Origin: Oscillospiraceae bacterium
Lineage (GTDB): Bacteria; Bacillota; Clostridia; Oscillospirales; Acutalibacteraceae
NCBI GenBank assembly: GCA_009779995.1
Contig: WRDW01000005.1
Span: forward strand, 1 to 64,000
Length of the DNA stretch: 64,000 nt
Direction of reading: 5' to 3'
Shown here: piece after piece, positions 17,699-27,853 of the stretch
Layout: every line of letters begins with the position of its first letter
Position numbering within the stretch: position 1 is the first letter of the stretch
The notes under the pieces: model-generated
The model's input: only the letters and a program-made list of their open reading frames with translations
Database searches by the model: none
Told to the model about the DNA's origin: nothing
Position numbers and translations under genes: made by a program

Positions 17699-18850
17699 AT
17701 GAGACAAACCACCTCCCCCCCCATGGCCTACCAGCCCGGCATGGAGGCCATAGCATCGAATATCATGGAGCAAACGCTAGACGCCATGCGCGATTTTTCC
17801 CCGGAAAAGTATGCGCAGGATGATGTCCGGCGGGCCTTGGCGATGCAAAACCGCGATATAGAAGCGTTTGCGGCCCTGCTCTCCCCCGCCGCCGAGCCCC
17901 TGCTGGAGGACATTGCCCGTGCCGCAAAACAGGAGACCCGCCGCTGGTTCGGCAACGGCGTGGCGCTGTTCACGCCGCTCTACATCGCGAATTACTGCGA
18001 GAACCACTGCGCCTACTGCGGCTTCAGCTGCCACCAAAAGATCCGGCGCGCGAGGCTCACCATGGACGAGCTGCGCCGCGAGGCCGGGGCCATCGCCGCC
18101 ACGGGCCTGCGCGAGCTGCTGGTGCTCACCGGCGAATGCCGCGCCGCCTCCAGCGTGGAGTACATAGGCGAGGCCCTGGGCGTGCTGAAGGGCTACTTCG
18201 GCGTGCTGGGCCTGGAAATCTACCCCCTGAACATCGACGAATATTACTACCTGCGCACGTGCGGCGCGGATTACGTGAGTGTATATCAAGAGACTTATGA
18301 CCCTGTTTTGTACGAAAACGTGCACCCCCTGGGCCCCAAGCGCTGCTACCCCTACCGCTTCTATGCCCAGGAGCGGGCGCTGCTGGGCGGGATGCGGGGC
18401 GTCGCCTTCGGCGCGCTGCTGGGCCTGGGCGATTTCCGCCGGGACGCCTTCGCCGCCGGTTTCCATGCCTGCTGTACGCAAAAAAAAGTTCCCCAGGCGG
18501 AAATCTCCTTCTCCTTCCCGAGGCTGCGCCCCGCCGGGGACATCACGGCCATTTCAAACGCGATTACAGAGCGCCAGCTATTGCAGACCATGCTGGCCTA
18601 CCGGCTGTTCCTGCCCTTCGCGGGGATCACAATTTCGACACGCGAGCGCCCCGCCTTCCGCGACGCCGCGGCGGGACTTGTCGCCACGAAGATGTCCGCA
18701 GGGGTGAGCGTGGGCGTGGGCGGGCATCTCGAGGCGGCCAAGGGCGACCCGCAGTTCCTGATTGCCGACGGTCGCGGCGTGGCCGAGGTGCGCGAAATGC
18801 TCGCGCGGCAGGGCCTGCAGGCCGTGATGATCGACTATGTGGGGGTGTAA
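17699..18850 (+). CDS. thiH: 2-iminoacetate synthase (radical SAM)
   Basis: LFTPLYIANYCENHCAYCGFSCHQKIRRARLTMDEL. Confidence 0.92.
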   Translation: MRQTTSPPMAYQPGMEAIASNIMEQTLDAMRDFSPEKYAQDDVRRALAMQNRDIEAFAALLSPAAEPLLEDIARAAKQETRRWFGNGVALFTPLYIANYCENHCAYCGFSCHQKIRRARLTMDELRREAGAIAATGLRELLVLTGECRAASSVEYIGEALGVLKGYFGVLGLEIYPLNIDEYYYLRTCGADYVSVYQETYDPVLYENVHPLGPKRCYPYRFYAQERALLGGMRGVAFGALLGLGDFRRDAFAAGFHACCTQKKVPQAEISFSFPRLRPAGDITAISNAITERQLLQTMLAYRLFLPFAGITISTRERPAFRDAAAGLVATKMSAGVSVGVGGHLEAAKGDPQFLIADGRGVAEVREMLARQGLQAVMIDYVGV

Positions 18851-18856
18851 AGTGAA

Positions 18857-19387
18857 ATGCTTGAAATTGCGATAACGAACCGGCATCTCTGTAAAGGCAA
18901 TTTCTTAACGCAGATCGAGAAAGTGGCCTCTCATAAGCCTTTTGCTATTTTGCTGCGGGAAAAAGACCTGGATTTCGACAAGTATTTTGCCTTGTCACGC
19001 GAGGCGAATCGCATCTGCTCGCAATTCGATGTGCCATTGATTGCGCACACGTACGCCGTGCCGGGGACGCAGGATTTACATGTGCCCTTCGCCCACGCAA
19101 ACGAGGCACTGACGCGCGAGTATTCACTGAGCGTTTCGGTGCACTCCCTCGAAGAAGCGCGCGGAGCACAGGCCTTGGGGGCGAAATTCGTGATCGCGGG
19201 GCACATTTTCGCCACCGGCAGCAAGCCGGATCTTCCTCCGAAGGGGCTTGACTTTTTGCGGAAAATATGCGATACTGTGCAAATCCCGGTGTTCGCCATA
19301 GGGGGTATCACCGGCAACAACGCAAAACAGTGCCTGGACGCGGGCGCGGCGGGCATCTGCAGAATGTCCTATTGGATGGAGCTGTGA
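18857..19387 (+). CDS. thiamine phosphate synthase-like (ThiE/TenI family)
   Basis: EIAITNRHLC...FVIAGHIFATGSKPDLPPKGLDFLRKICDTVQIPVFAIGGI. Confidence 0.85.
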   Translation: MLEIAITNRHLCKGNFLTQIEKVASHKPFAILLREKDLDFDKYFALSREANRICSQFDVPLIAHTYAVPGTQDLHVPFAHANEALTREYSLSVSVHSLEEARGAQALGAKFVIAGHIFATGSKPDLPPKGLDFLRKICDTVQIPVFAIGGITGNNAKQCLDAGAAGICRMSYWMEL

Positions 19388-19395
19388 CGACAAGA

Positions 19396-20223
19396 ATGCC
19401 GAGAAAACTCTTCTGCGAGCTGGGGCCCCGGGCCTACCAGGTCTCGCTGTGGAAGGTCTGCGCGCTGCGGCATCTGCGCAATTTGCGCTGCCATGGTATC
19501 ATCGCGCGGGAGCACAGCGAGGCGGCACTGCCCTGTCTGGTGTATGCCCACAAATCGCTCATCCGCAGGCGGCTGGGCGACGTGGACATGGCCCTCCAGG
19601 AGAACAAGGCGGTGAACCTGGGCCTTGCCGCGCCGAAGCTCGACGGCATCCTCATCCGTCCCGGCGAGACCTTCTCGTTCTGGGCCCTGGTGGGAAATAC
19701 CACGGCGCGCAAAGGATATCTCGACGGCCTGACGCTCTCCAAGGGCCGGGCCTTCCCGGGCGTGGGCGGCGGCCTTTGCCAGCTATCGAACCTGCTGCAC
19801 TGGATGGCCCTGCACAGCCCCCTGGAAATCGCCGAGCACCACCACCACGACGCCTACGACCTCTTCCCGGATTTCGGGCGGCAGGTGCCCTTCGGCTGCG
19901 GCACGTCGATCCAGTACAACAACCTGGACTACCGGCTCACGAACAACACAGAATATGTTTTTCAGCTGCGGGTCTGGACGGACGAGACGCATCTGTGCGG
20001 GGAGCTGCGCGCTGACAAGCCGATGCCTTTCCGCTGGCATGTCAAAGAGACAGAGAGCCGCTTCGTTCGACAAGGCGAAGACCTTTACAGAGAGAACGTC
20101 ATCCTGCGGCGAACGATAGACCCCGTGACAGGCAACACCTGCGCGAATGAGGTCATGCGCCGCAGCCACGCGAAGGTGCTGTATGATGAAAAGTATATCA
20201 CTTGTCAAATCATGGAGGGGTAA
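19396..20223 (+). CDS. VanW family protein, copy 1
   Basis: ILIRPGETFSFWALVGNTTARKGYLDGLTLSKGRAFPGVGGGLCQLSNLLHWMALHSPLEIAEHHHH; alternative GTG start at 19384. Confidence 0.88.
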   Translation: MPRKLFCELGPRAYQVSLWKVCALRHLRNLRCHGIIAREHSEAALPCLVYAHKSLIRRRLGDVDMALQENKAVNLGLAAPKLDGILIRPGETFSFWALVGNTTARKGYLDGLTLSKGRAFPGVGGGLCQLSNLLHWMALHSPLEIAEHHHHDAYDLFPDFGRQVPFGCGTSIQYNNLDYRLTNNTEYVFQLRVWTDETHLCGELRADKPMPFRWHVKETESRFVRQGEDLYRENVILRRTIDPVTGNTCANEVMRRSHAKVLYDEKYITCQIMEG

Positions 20224-21042
20224 GTGGCGAGGAAGCTCTTTTGCGAACTGGGCCCCTGGGCCTTTCAGATTTCGCTGGCCCGGCTGCGCGCGCAGCGGCA
20301 TATCAAGAACCTGTGCAGCCGCGATGTGATTGCCCGGGCGCGCGGCGGGGATTCCCTGCCTGTGCTGGTCTGGGCGCACAAATCGTGCATACGCCGCAAG
20401 CTGGGCGGGGAGGCCTGGCAGCAGGACAACAAGGCGGTGAATCTCGCCATCGCCGCGCGGGAGATTGACGGCGTACTCATTCGCCCCGGGGAGACCTTCT
20501 CCCTTTGGGCGCTGGTCGGCAGCGTCACTGCAAAAAAAGGCTACCTCGAAGGCCCCTTCTTCAAGAAAGACCGCCTCGTGACGGACATCGGCGGCGGCAT
20601 GTGCCAGCTGGCCGGGGTGCTGCACTGGCTGGCCCTGCACAGCCCCCTGGAGGTCGCCGAGCGCCACCACCACAACGGCTACGACCTCTACCCCGAGCCG
20701 GACGGCCTCGTCCCCTACGGCTGCAGCAGCTCCATCAACTACAACCACCTGGACTACCGGCTGCGCAACGGCACGGACAACACCTTCCAGGTGCGTATCT
20801 GGACGGACGAGACACACGTCTTCGGCGAGCTGCGGACCGAGAAAGAACTGCCCCTGCGCTGGGAGATCGAGGAGATAAAAAGCCGCTTCATTCGACAAGG
20901 CGATGGCCTTTACAGGGAGAACGCGATCGAACGCCGCACCCTGGACGCCTTGACAGGAAAGCTTTTAACCAGCGAGGTCATCCGCGATGCCCGCGCAAAG
21001 GTGATGTACGATGAAAAGTATATCACTTGTCAGATAGAATGA
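20224..21042 (+). CDS. VanW family protein, copy 2
   Basis: Tandem paralogue: VLIRPGETFSLWALVGSVTAKKGYLEG...GGGMCQLAGVLHWLALHSPLEVAERHHH; GTG start. Confidence 0.88.
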   Translation: MARKLFCELGPWAFQISLARLRAQRHIKNLCSRDVIARARGGDSLPVLVWAHKSCIRRKLGGEAWQQDNKAVNLAIAAREIDGVLIRPGETFSLWALVGSVTAKKGYLEGPFFKKDRLVTDIGGGMCQLAGVLHWLALHSPLEVAERHHHNGYDLYPEPDGLVPYGCSSSINYNHLDYRLRNGTDNTFQVRIWTDETHVFGELRTEKELPLRWEIEEIKSRFIRQGDGLYRENAIERRTLDALTGKLLTSEVIRDARAKVMYDEKYITCQIE

Positions 21043-21044
21043 AA

Positions 21045-21072
21045 GAGACGCCCAGCGGCGTCTCTATGATTA
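21045..21072 (+). terminator. hairpin terminator (GAGACGC-type palindrome)
   Basis: GAGACGCCCAGCGGCGTCTC directly after vanW copy 2. Confidence 0.5.
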
Positions 21073-21417
21073 TACTATTGTCTCCCCCAGCAGAATCTTC
21101 GGCATGGTCGTCAGGCAGCGGTTCCAGCGCTTGTAGAATTTCTCCATGGCGGGTACGGCCAGGTGCCCGTGGGTTTCGGCGTCCTCCAGGGCGAGGTATA
21201 GCATGTAGGTCACCTTGCCCACATAGCGCGTGAGCCGGATGGGCGGCTCGCCCGCCTTCACCGCCTGGAAGCTCTCCTGCCGGTGCGTGCGCTTGACGTA
21301 GCGCACGTCGATCACCCCGGGCTGCGCCCGATAGAATTCCGCCACCTCGCGCATCAATGCCTCGATCTCGTCCTGCTTTTCGATTTTCGCCTCGTAGATG
21401 CAGATTTCACAGAACAT
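21070..21417 (-). CDS. hypothetical protein, possible dimeric alpha/beta barrel (ABM-like)
   Basis: 115 aa, MFCEICIYEAKIEKQDEIEALMREVAEFYRAQPGVIDVRYVKRTHR. Confidence 0.65.
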   Translation of the reverse strand: MFCEICIYEAKIEKQDEIEALMREVAEFYRAQPGVIDVRYVKRTHRQESFQAVKAGEPPIRLTRYVGKVTYMLYLALEDAETHGHLAVPAMEKFYKRWNRCLTTMPKILLGETIV

Positions 21418-22024
21418 GCCGCGCCGCCTCCTTTAATTCCCTTGCTGCACTCTCAATATCTTTCGCCCCAAAAATCCCCGAACTGACAGCGAAACCCGCC
21501 ATGCCGCAACCCTTGAGACTGGCGATGTTCGTGCGGTCAATGCCGCCTATCGCGACGACAGGAATGCTTACGCTAGCGCAGATTTCGCGCAATAACGCAA
21601 GCGGCATGGGCAGGGCGTCACTCTTTGTCAGCGTCCCGAACACCGCGCCGCAGCCCAAATAATCCGCACCGGCGGCCTGCGCGGCCAGGGCCTGGTCAAT
21701 AGTGCGCGCCGTCGCCCCCAGGATTTTCCCCGGCCCGAGCAGAGCCCGCGCGGCGCGCAAATCGCCGTCGGAGAGCCCCAGATGCGCCCCGGCGGCGTCC
21801 ACCTGCACGGCAATATCGGCTCTGTCGTTGATGATCAGCGGCATGTGATGGCGATCTGCGATGACTTTCACAGAACGCGCAAGACCAAGCAAGGCCTCGT
21901 CCGAAAGGCCCTTGGCTCTCAGTTGCAGCATCGTAATCCCGCCGCGCAGGGCGGCCTCGATTGCGGGGAGATTCCCATCGGAGATGGCGTAGAGCAGCAG
22001 GCTGCGGCGCAGATCATTCAGCAT
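21407..22024 (-). CDS. thiE: thiamine phosphate synthase
   Basis: LLLYAISDGNLPAIEAALRGGITMLQLRAKGLSDEALL...PLIINDRADIAVQVDAAGAHLGLSDGDL; start at SD-preceded ATG 22024. Confidence 0.9.
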   Translation of the reverse strand: MLNDLRRSLLLYAISDGNLPAIEAALRGGITMLQLRAKGLSDEALLGLARSVKVIADRHHMPLIINDRADIAVQVDAAGAHLGLSDGDLRAARALLGPGKILGATARTIDQALAAQAAGADYLGCGAVFGTLTKSDALPMPLALLREICASVSIPVVAIGGIDRTNIASLKGCGMAGFAVSSGIFGAKDIESAARELKEAARHVL

Positions 22025-22065
22025 TAAGCTCCCTTCGGTCATGGCAGCTGCGCTGCATTCAGCAT

Positions 22066-22830
22066 TCATAATTGAGAAAACATGTCGTCCATGCCGTAGC
22101 GCCCGGCGGGCTTGTCCGCAATCCAGCGCGCGGCGGCCAGGCAGCCCGCGGCGAAGATGCGCTTGCTGTAGGCCCGGTGGGTGAGCTCCACCACCTCGTC
22201 GAAGCCCGCGAAGATCACCGTGTGCTCGCCCGGCACGGTGCCGCCCCGGATGGAGTGGATGCCGATCTCGTTGCCGGGGCGCGCCTCGCGGCGGCCCTGC
22301 CGCTCGTAGACGTAGCCCCGCGGCGCGGCCAGCCCTTCGTTGACGGCCTCGGCCAGGATATACGCCGTGCCGCTGGGCGCGTCCACTTTTTGGTTGTGGT
22401 GGGCCTCGACGATCTCGATGTCGAAGCCCTCGCCCAGCACCTGCGCCGCCTGTTTCGCCAGCTGCTTGAGGAGCAGTATCCCCAGGGACATATTGCCGCT
22501 CTGGAACACCGGAATGTGTTTCGCGGCGTCATCGAGCATGGCGTATTCGCCCTCGCCGTAGCCGGTGGTGGCCAGCACGGCGGGCAGATTCTCCCGGATG
22601 CAGTATTCCAGCAGGGTGGGCAGCAGGGAGGGGTGCGAGCAGTCGAGCACCACGTCCGGTTTAACGTCGTCCACGTCGGCGGGGCTGGGAAACACGGGAA
22701 AGGGCAGGGACGTGCGCCCCGGGGCATGGTCAATGCCCGCGGCGATGCGGGCGTCCCGCCGGTTTTCGCAATATTCGATCACGGCACGGCTGAGGTTGCC
22801 ATTGCAGCCGCTGAGTAAAATATTTAACAT
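22066..22830 (-). CDS. dapB: 4-hydroxy-tetrahydrodipicolinate reductase
   Basis: MLNILLSGCNGNLSRAVIEY...VEAHHNQKVDAPSGTAYILAEA. Confidence 0.93.
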   Translation of the reverse strand: MLNILLSGCNGNLSRAVIEYCENRRDARIAAGIDHAPGRTSLPFPVFPSPADVDDVKPDVVLDCSHPSLLPTLLEYCIRENLPAVLATTGYGEGEYAMLDDAAKHIPVFQSGNMSLGILLLKQLAKQAAQVLGEGFDIEIVEAHHNQKVDAPSGTAYILAEAVNEGLAAPRGYVYERQGRREARPGNEIGIHSIRGGTVPGEHTVIFAGFDEVVELTHRAYSKRIFAAGCLAAARWIADKPAGRYGMDDMFSQL

Positions 22831-22850
22831 GCGCACCTCCTGGGTATTGC

Positions 22851-22923
22851 GGAGACGCACTGCCGTGCGTCTCTACATACAAAATATCGTTTTAGCGTGG
22901 AGACGCAGGGCAGCTGCGTCTCC
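22851..22923. repeat. two GAGACGCA...TGCGTCTC palindromes between dapB and dapA
   Basis: GGAGACGCACTGCCGTGCGTCTCTAC and GGAGACGCAGGGCAGCTGCGTCTCC. Confidence 0.7.
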
Positions 22924-22944
22924 ACCCAAGCCTGCTTGGGCCTT

Positions 22945-23835
22945 TCACACCATCCCATGCCTCTCCAGCGTCCCCTTCAGCTTTGCCAGGGCCGCCTCGC
23001 CCATCTCGCACAGCGGCAGGCGGCAGGGGCCCACGGCCTTGCCCATGAGGTTCAGCGCGGTCTTCACGGGGATGGGGTTTACGTCGAGAAATAAGTCGTT
23101 GCAGAGGTCCAGCCATTCCAGCTGGAGCCGCAGGCACTCGGCCTGGTCGGTCAGGCCCGCGATAGCCATGGCGTGCATGGCTTCCGGGGCCACGTTGGAG
23201 ACCACCGAGATCACGCCCTTGCCGCCCAGGCCCATCAGCGCGGCGGTCTGGTCGTCGTTGCCGGAGTAGAGGTGCAGGTCGTCCCCGCACAGCGCCATGG
23301 TCTTCGCGATGGCCGAGACGTCGCCGCAGGCCTCCTTTGTCGCCACGATGTTCGGGTGCTTGGAGAGCTCGGCGTAGGTCTCGGGCTGGATGGTCATGCC
23401 CGTGCGGGAGGGCACGTTGTACAAAATAATAGGGATATTGACCCTGTCGGCAATATAATAAAAATGCTTGACCAGGCCTCTCTGGGAGGTCTTGTTGTAG
23501 TAGGGCGTCACGTGCAGCAGGGCGTCCGCGCCGTCGCGCTGGGCGGCGATGGAGAGCTCGGCGGCGAAAGCCGTCTCGTTGCTGCCGCAGCCCGCGATCA
23601 CGGGCACACGGCCCTTGACCTGCTTCACCGCGAATGCGTTGACTTTTTCATGCTCTTTTGGCGTGAGCGTGGTGCTCTCGCCTGTCGTTCCGCAGATGAC
23701 GATGGCGTCGGTCCCCCGGGCGATCTGGTCGTCGATGAGCTCGGCGAGTTTGTCGTAATTGACGCTCATGTCCGCGTCGTCGTTGAACGGTGTGACGATG
23801 GCCACGCCCGCGCCGGTGAAAATTGTATTCTTCAT
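22945..23835 (-). CDS. dapA: 4-hydroxy-tetrahydrodipicolinate synthase
   Basis: FTGAGVAIVTPFNDDADMSVNYDKL...VICGTTGESTTLTPKEHE. Confidence 0.95.
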   Translation of the reverse strand: MKNTIFTGAGVAIVTPFNDDADMSVNYDKLAELIDDQIARGTDAIVICGTTGESTTLTPKEHEKVNAFAVKQVKGRVPVIAGCGSNETAFAAELSIAAQRDGADALLHVTPYYNKTSQRGLVKHFYYIADRVNIPIILYNVPSRTGMTIQPETYAELSKHPNIVATKEACGDVSAIAKTMALCGDDLHLYSGNDDQTAALMGLGGKGVISVVSNVAPEAMHAMAIAGLTDQAECLRLQLEWLDLCNDLFLDVNPIPVKTALNLMGKAVGPCRLPLCEMGEAALAKLKGTLERHGMV

Positions 23836-23867
23836 GAGAGATTACTCCTTGACTAATAAATTTTGTT

Positions 23868-24093
23868 GTGATGCAAAGCGTTCAGCCGCTCCGCGGATGC
23901 CTTCCTCACCCCGCCCGAGGCGGGGAGCTCCTCCCACGGGGAGGAGCTTTGGGGATTAGGTGGAACACGCCATCGTCTCTCCCAGTCTTGTAGTTGCATA
24001 GCCCGCTTACGCCTAATCCCCCAGGCTCCTCCCCGTGGGAGGAGCTCCCCGCCTCGGGCGGGGTGAGGAAGGCTTCGCGGAGCGACGCATCTT
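23868..24093. repeat. MITE-like long inverted repeat element
   Basis: CGCTCCGCGGATGCCTTCCTCACCCCGCCCGAGGCGGGGAGCTCCTCCCACGGGGAGGAGC mirrored by GCTCCTCCCCGTGGGAGGAGCTCCCCGCCTCGGGCGGGGTGAGGAAGGCTTCGCGGAGCG. Confidence 0.8.
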
Positions 24094-24132
24094 TGTGCAG
24101 CCTTTTCCACCTGTAGGGCAGTCTAATAACGC

Positions 24133-24270
24133 CTAGCCAAATCTTGCGCCGAGATAATACGAAGCTCCGATGAGAATTGCCAGTACCAACAGGCATACAA
24201 GCCATTTTATTATGCGATACCGGCGCGCCTCTTTCTCGGTTGCAAACATCTTGAGTTTAAAAATTTTCAT
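24133..24270 (-). CDS. small membrane protein, about 45 aa
   Basis: SD GGAGG; MKIFKLKMFATEKEARRYRIIKWLVCLLVLAILIGASYYLGARFG*. Confidence 0.6.
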   Translation of the reverse strand: MKIFKLKMFATEKEARRYRIIKWLVCLLVLAILIGASYYLGARFG

Positions 24271-24298
24271 GCCTTGTTATCCTCCAGTTTATGAAAAA

Positions 24299-25375
24299 TT
24301 AAATATACCCCTGTGCGCAAAGCAGCTCCGCCGTCAGCACCGAGCCCCCTGCCGCGCCCAGCAGGGTGTTGTGGGAAAGGCAAACAAATTTGTAGTCGTA
24401 CTGGCTGTCCTCGCGTAAACGCCCAATCGAAACCGCCATGCCGTTCTCCAGGTCACGGCAGAGCTTCGTCTGGGGCATGTTGTCCTCGGCGAAGTAATTC
24501 AGGAACTGCTTCGGCGCGCTGGGCAGGTGCAGCTTCTGCGACTCGCCCTGGAAATTCTCCCATACGTTCAGTATGTGTTCCTTGGAGGGCTTCATGCCCT
24601 CGGCGAAGCGCACGAACACGGCGGAGAAATGGCCGTCACTCACGGGGACCCGGATGCACTGGGCCGTGAAGTTGGGCAAATCGGCGGTTTTGATGATGCC
24701 GTCCTCCACCCAGCCGTAGATTTTACCCGGCTCTTTCTCCGACTTCTCCTCCTCGCCCCCAATATAGGGGATGATGTTGTCCACCATTTCGGGCCAGGTC
24801 TCGAAGGTCTTGCCCGCGCCGGAAATCGCCTGGTAGGTGCACACCAGAACGTCCTGCACGCCGGGGAAGGGGAACAGGGCGGGGACGTAGTTCTGTATGG
24901 AACAATTCGATTTTACGGTCACGAAGCCCCGCGCTGTCCCCAGGCGTTTTCGCTGGGCGGGGATGACCCCGGCGTGTTTCGCGTTGAGCTCCGGCACGAT
25001 CATAGGCACGTCCGGCGTCCATCGATGCGCGCTGTTGGAGGACACCACAGGGCATTCGGCCTTCGCATAGGCGTCCTCCAGCGCACGGGTTTCGTCCTTG
25101 GGCATATCCACCGCGCAGAAGACGAAGTCCACTAGCCCGGCCACTTTTGCTATGTCCGCCGTGGCGTCGTAGACCATCAGGTCTTTCATTTTCTCCGGGC
25201 AGGGTTTCTCCAGCATCCAGCGGGATTCCATCAAATCCCCGTAGGTTTTCCCCGCCGAGCGGGCGCTGGCCGCCAGCGCGGTGACGGTGAACCACGGATG
25301 GTTCTCCAGCAGCAGCGCGAAACGCTGCCCCACCATGCCTGTAGCCCCGATGATGCCGACCCTGTAGTTTTTCAT
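24299..25375 (-). CDS. asd: aspartate-semialdehyde dehydrogenase
   Basis: YRVGIIGATGMVGQRFALLLENHPWF...KSNCSIQNYVPALFPF...ISGAGK. Confidence 0.92.
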   Translation of the reverse strand: MKNYRVGIIGATGMVGQRFALLLENHPWFTVTALAASARSAGKTYGDLMESRWMLEKPCPEKMKDLMVYDATADIAKVAGLVDFVFCAVDMPKDETRALEDAYAKAECPVVSSNSAHRWTPDVPMIVPELNAKHAGVIPAQRKRLGTARGFVTVKSNCSIQNYVPALFPFPGVQDVLVCTYQAISGAGKTFETWPEMVDNIIPYIGGEEEKSEKEPGKIYGWVEDGIIKTADLPNFTAQCIRVPVSDGHFSAVFVRFAEGMKPSKEHILNVWENFQGESQKLHLPSAPKQFLNYFAEDNMPQTKLCRDLENGMAVSIGRLREDSQYDYKFVCLSHNTLLGAAGGSVLTAELLCAQGYI

Positions 25376-25568
25376 GTTTGTTCTCCTTCTGTTTAGTTGG
25401 CTTGTTGTTGTGGGAAACGCACAGCGCCTCTTTATTCTGGCACAGACGCACAGCCGTGCGTCTCTACAAAAATAGCTTGCATTCTTGCCCGAAATATTTT
25501 ATAATATTTCTTAGCCATTATATCATAGCACAGAATAGGTGGGTTCGTCAAGAAAGGATGATTATTTT

Positions 25569-26801
25569 TTGAAAAAAATTATTTCGCTGGCGTTTGTGCT
25601 GGTGTTGTTGGTGTTGTGCGGGTGCGTGAATACGCCCGAACAAACATATGCACCAGAAGTGTTTGCCTGGGATAAGCCGGCCGAAGACTACGAAATGAGC
25701 TTTAACTATGATTCCTTCATGTGGCCGGGTCAGTTCACAATATACGAGTTGATGGAGCACTTCGGAAGGCCAGAACGCCTATGGGCCGATGCAACGGACG
25801 CACTGAGCCTTGGGATTGGAGTGAATTTCGATGGCATAGGGTTTAGCTTGAGCGGTACCACGGAGCAGCCCGGCAGAGAATATTGTCTTCCGGATTCTCT
25901 GTCAGATGATGATGGCCTGATACCCAGTGTGACCGGCATGGCGCTGCGCCTGCCGCTGCGTATCACTACCGTGACCGGTGCGCAGCATTGGTTGCCGCGC
26001 GATATTCGGATTGGCGACAGCTTGGAAACTGTGCTGGATGCGCATCCAAGAATGCCACACGCGGGTGAAGTCTACGGGAACCGCGACGCGCGGCTGTACT
26101 ATCGCCATCAAAAACGATGGGGCGTGCAATACGGAGTAACCTACTTTTTTACGGAGGGTATATTGACTGAAGCGCGCATTGAGTGGCCCCAAGAGGCTGA
26201 GCCGCTCGAAACTGAGGAAAGGGTTCCGCCGACATGGTATCCCTACACCGAATTCGATGAAAGCCTACAGCCGGGGTACTATTCGATCAATGAACTGGCC
26301 AAGCATTTCGGCGAGCCGATCTATCTCATCGGTTCGTGCGTAGCGAATATGGGGCCGGGCTACAATATATACGGGCTGCTGGCTGTGTATGAGGGCATAA
26401 CACTTGAGATGTGGGATGATGGCGGCGATGTGATGCTTTCGTACAACATGAATGACTATGACCACCGTCCGCTTGTTCCAATTGAGTCCGACAAGGCTCT
26501 GCGCCTTGAGCTTGCCGGGCTTACAGTGACAGGCAAGAACATTTCTCTGCCCCGGGGCATCCATGTCGGCGACAGCCTGGAAAAAGTGCTGGATGCTTAC
26601 CCAGGCGAAACCTACAGGGAGACCGATGACGGCAAACTGGTGCTTGACTGCAACTACTACAATAAATGGGATGAAAAGTGGATCAAAAAACATGCCAGCT
26701 ACTTGCCTGAATGGACATACGGCATCAGATATTATTTTGCTGACGGCAAATTGTCAGGAGCAAGGCTTGACTGGTTCAATTCCTGGGCCCACTTCGACTG
26801 A
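25569..26801 (+). CDS. hypothetical lipoprotein with two homologous repeats
   Basis: TTG start; lipobox LVLLVLCGCVN; duplicated (I/E)L(M/A)(E/K)HFG(R/E)P ... GDSLE(T/K)VLDA(H/Y)P ... YFxxGxLxxARxxW. Confidence 0.7.
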   Translation: MKKIISLAFVLVLLVLCGCVNTPEQTYAPEVFAWDKPAEDYEMSFNYDSFMWPGQFTIYELMEHFGRPERLWADATDALSLGIGVNFDGIGFSLSGTTEQPGREYCLPDSLSDDDGLIPSVTGMALRLPLRITTVTGAQHWLPRDIRIGDSLETVLDAHPRMPHAGEVYGNRDARLYYRHQKRWGVQYGVTYFFTEGILTEARIEWPQEAEPLETEERVPPTWYPYTEFDESLQPGYYSINELAKHFGEPIYLIGSCVANMGPGYNIYGLLAVYEGITLEMWDDGGDVMLSYNMNDYDHRPLVPIESDKALRLELAGLTVTGKNISLPRGIHVGDSLEKVLDAYPGETYRETDDGKLVLDCNYYNKWDEKWIKKHASYLPEWTYGIRYYFADGKLSGARLDWFNSWAHFD

Positions 26802-26818
26802 TCGCACGAAAGGACACC

Positions 26819-27841
<1,023 letters not shown>

Positions 27842-27853
27842 GAGGTATCTGTG

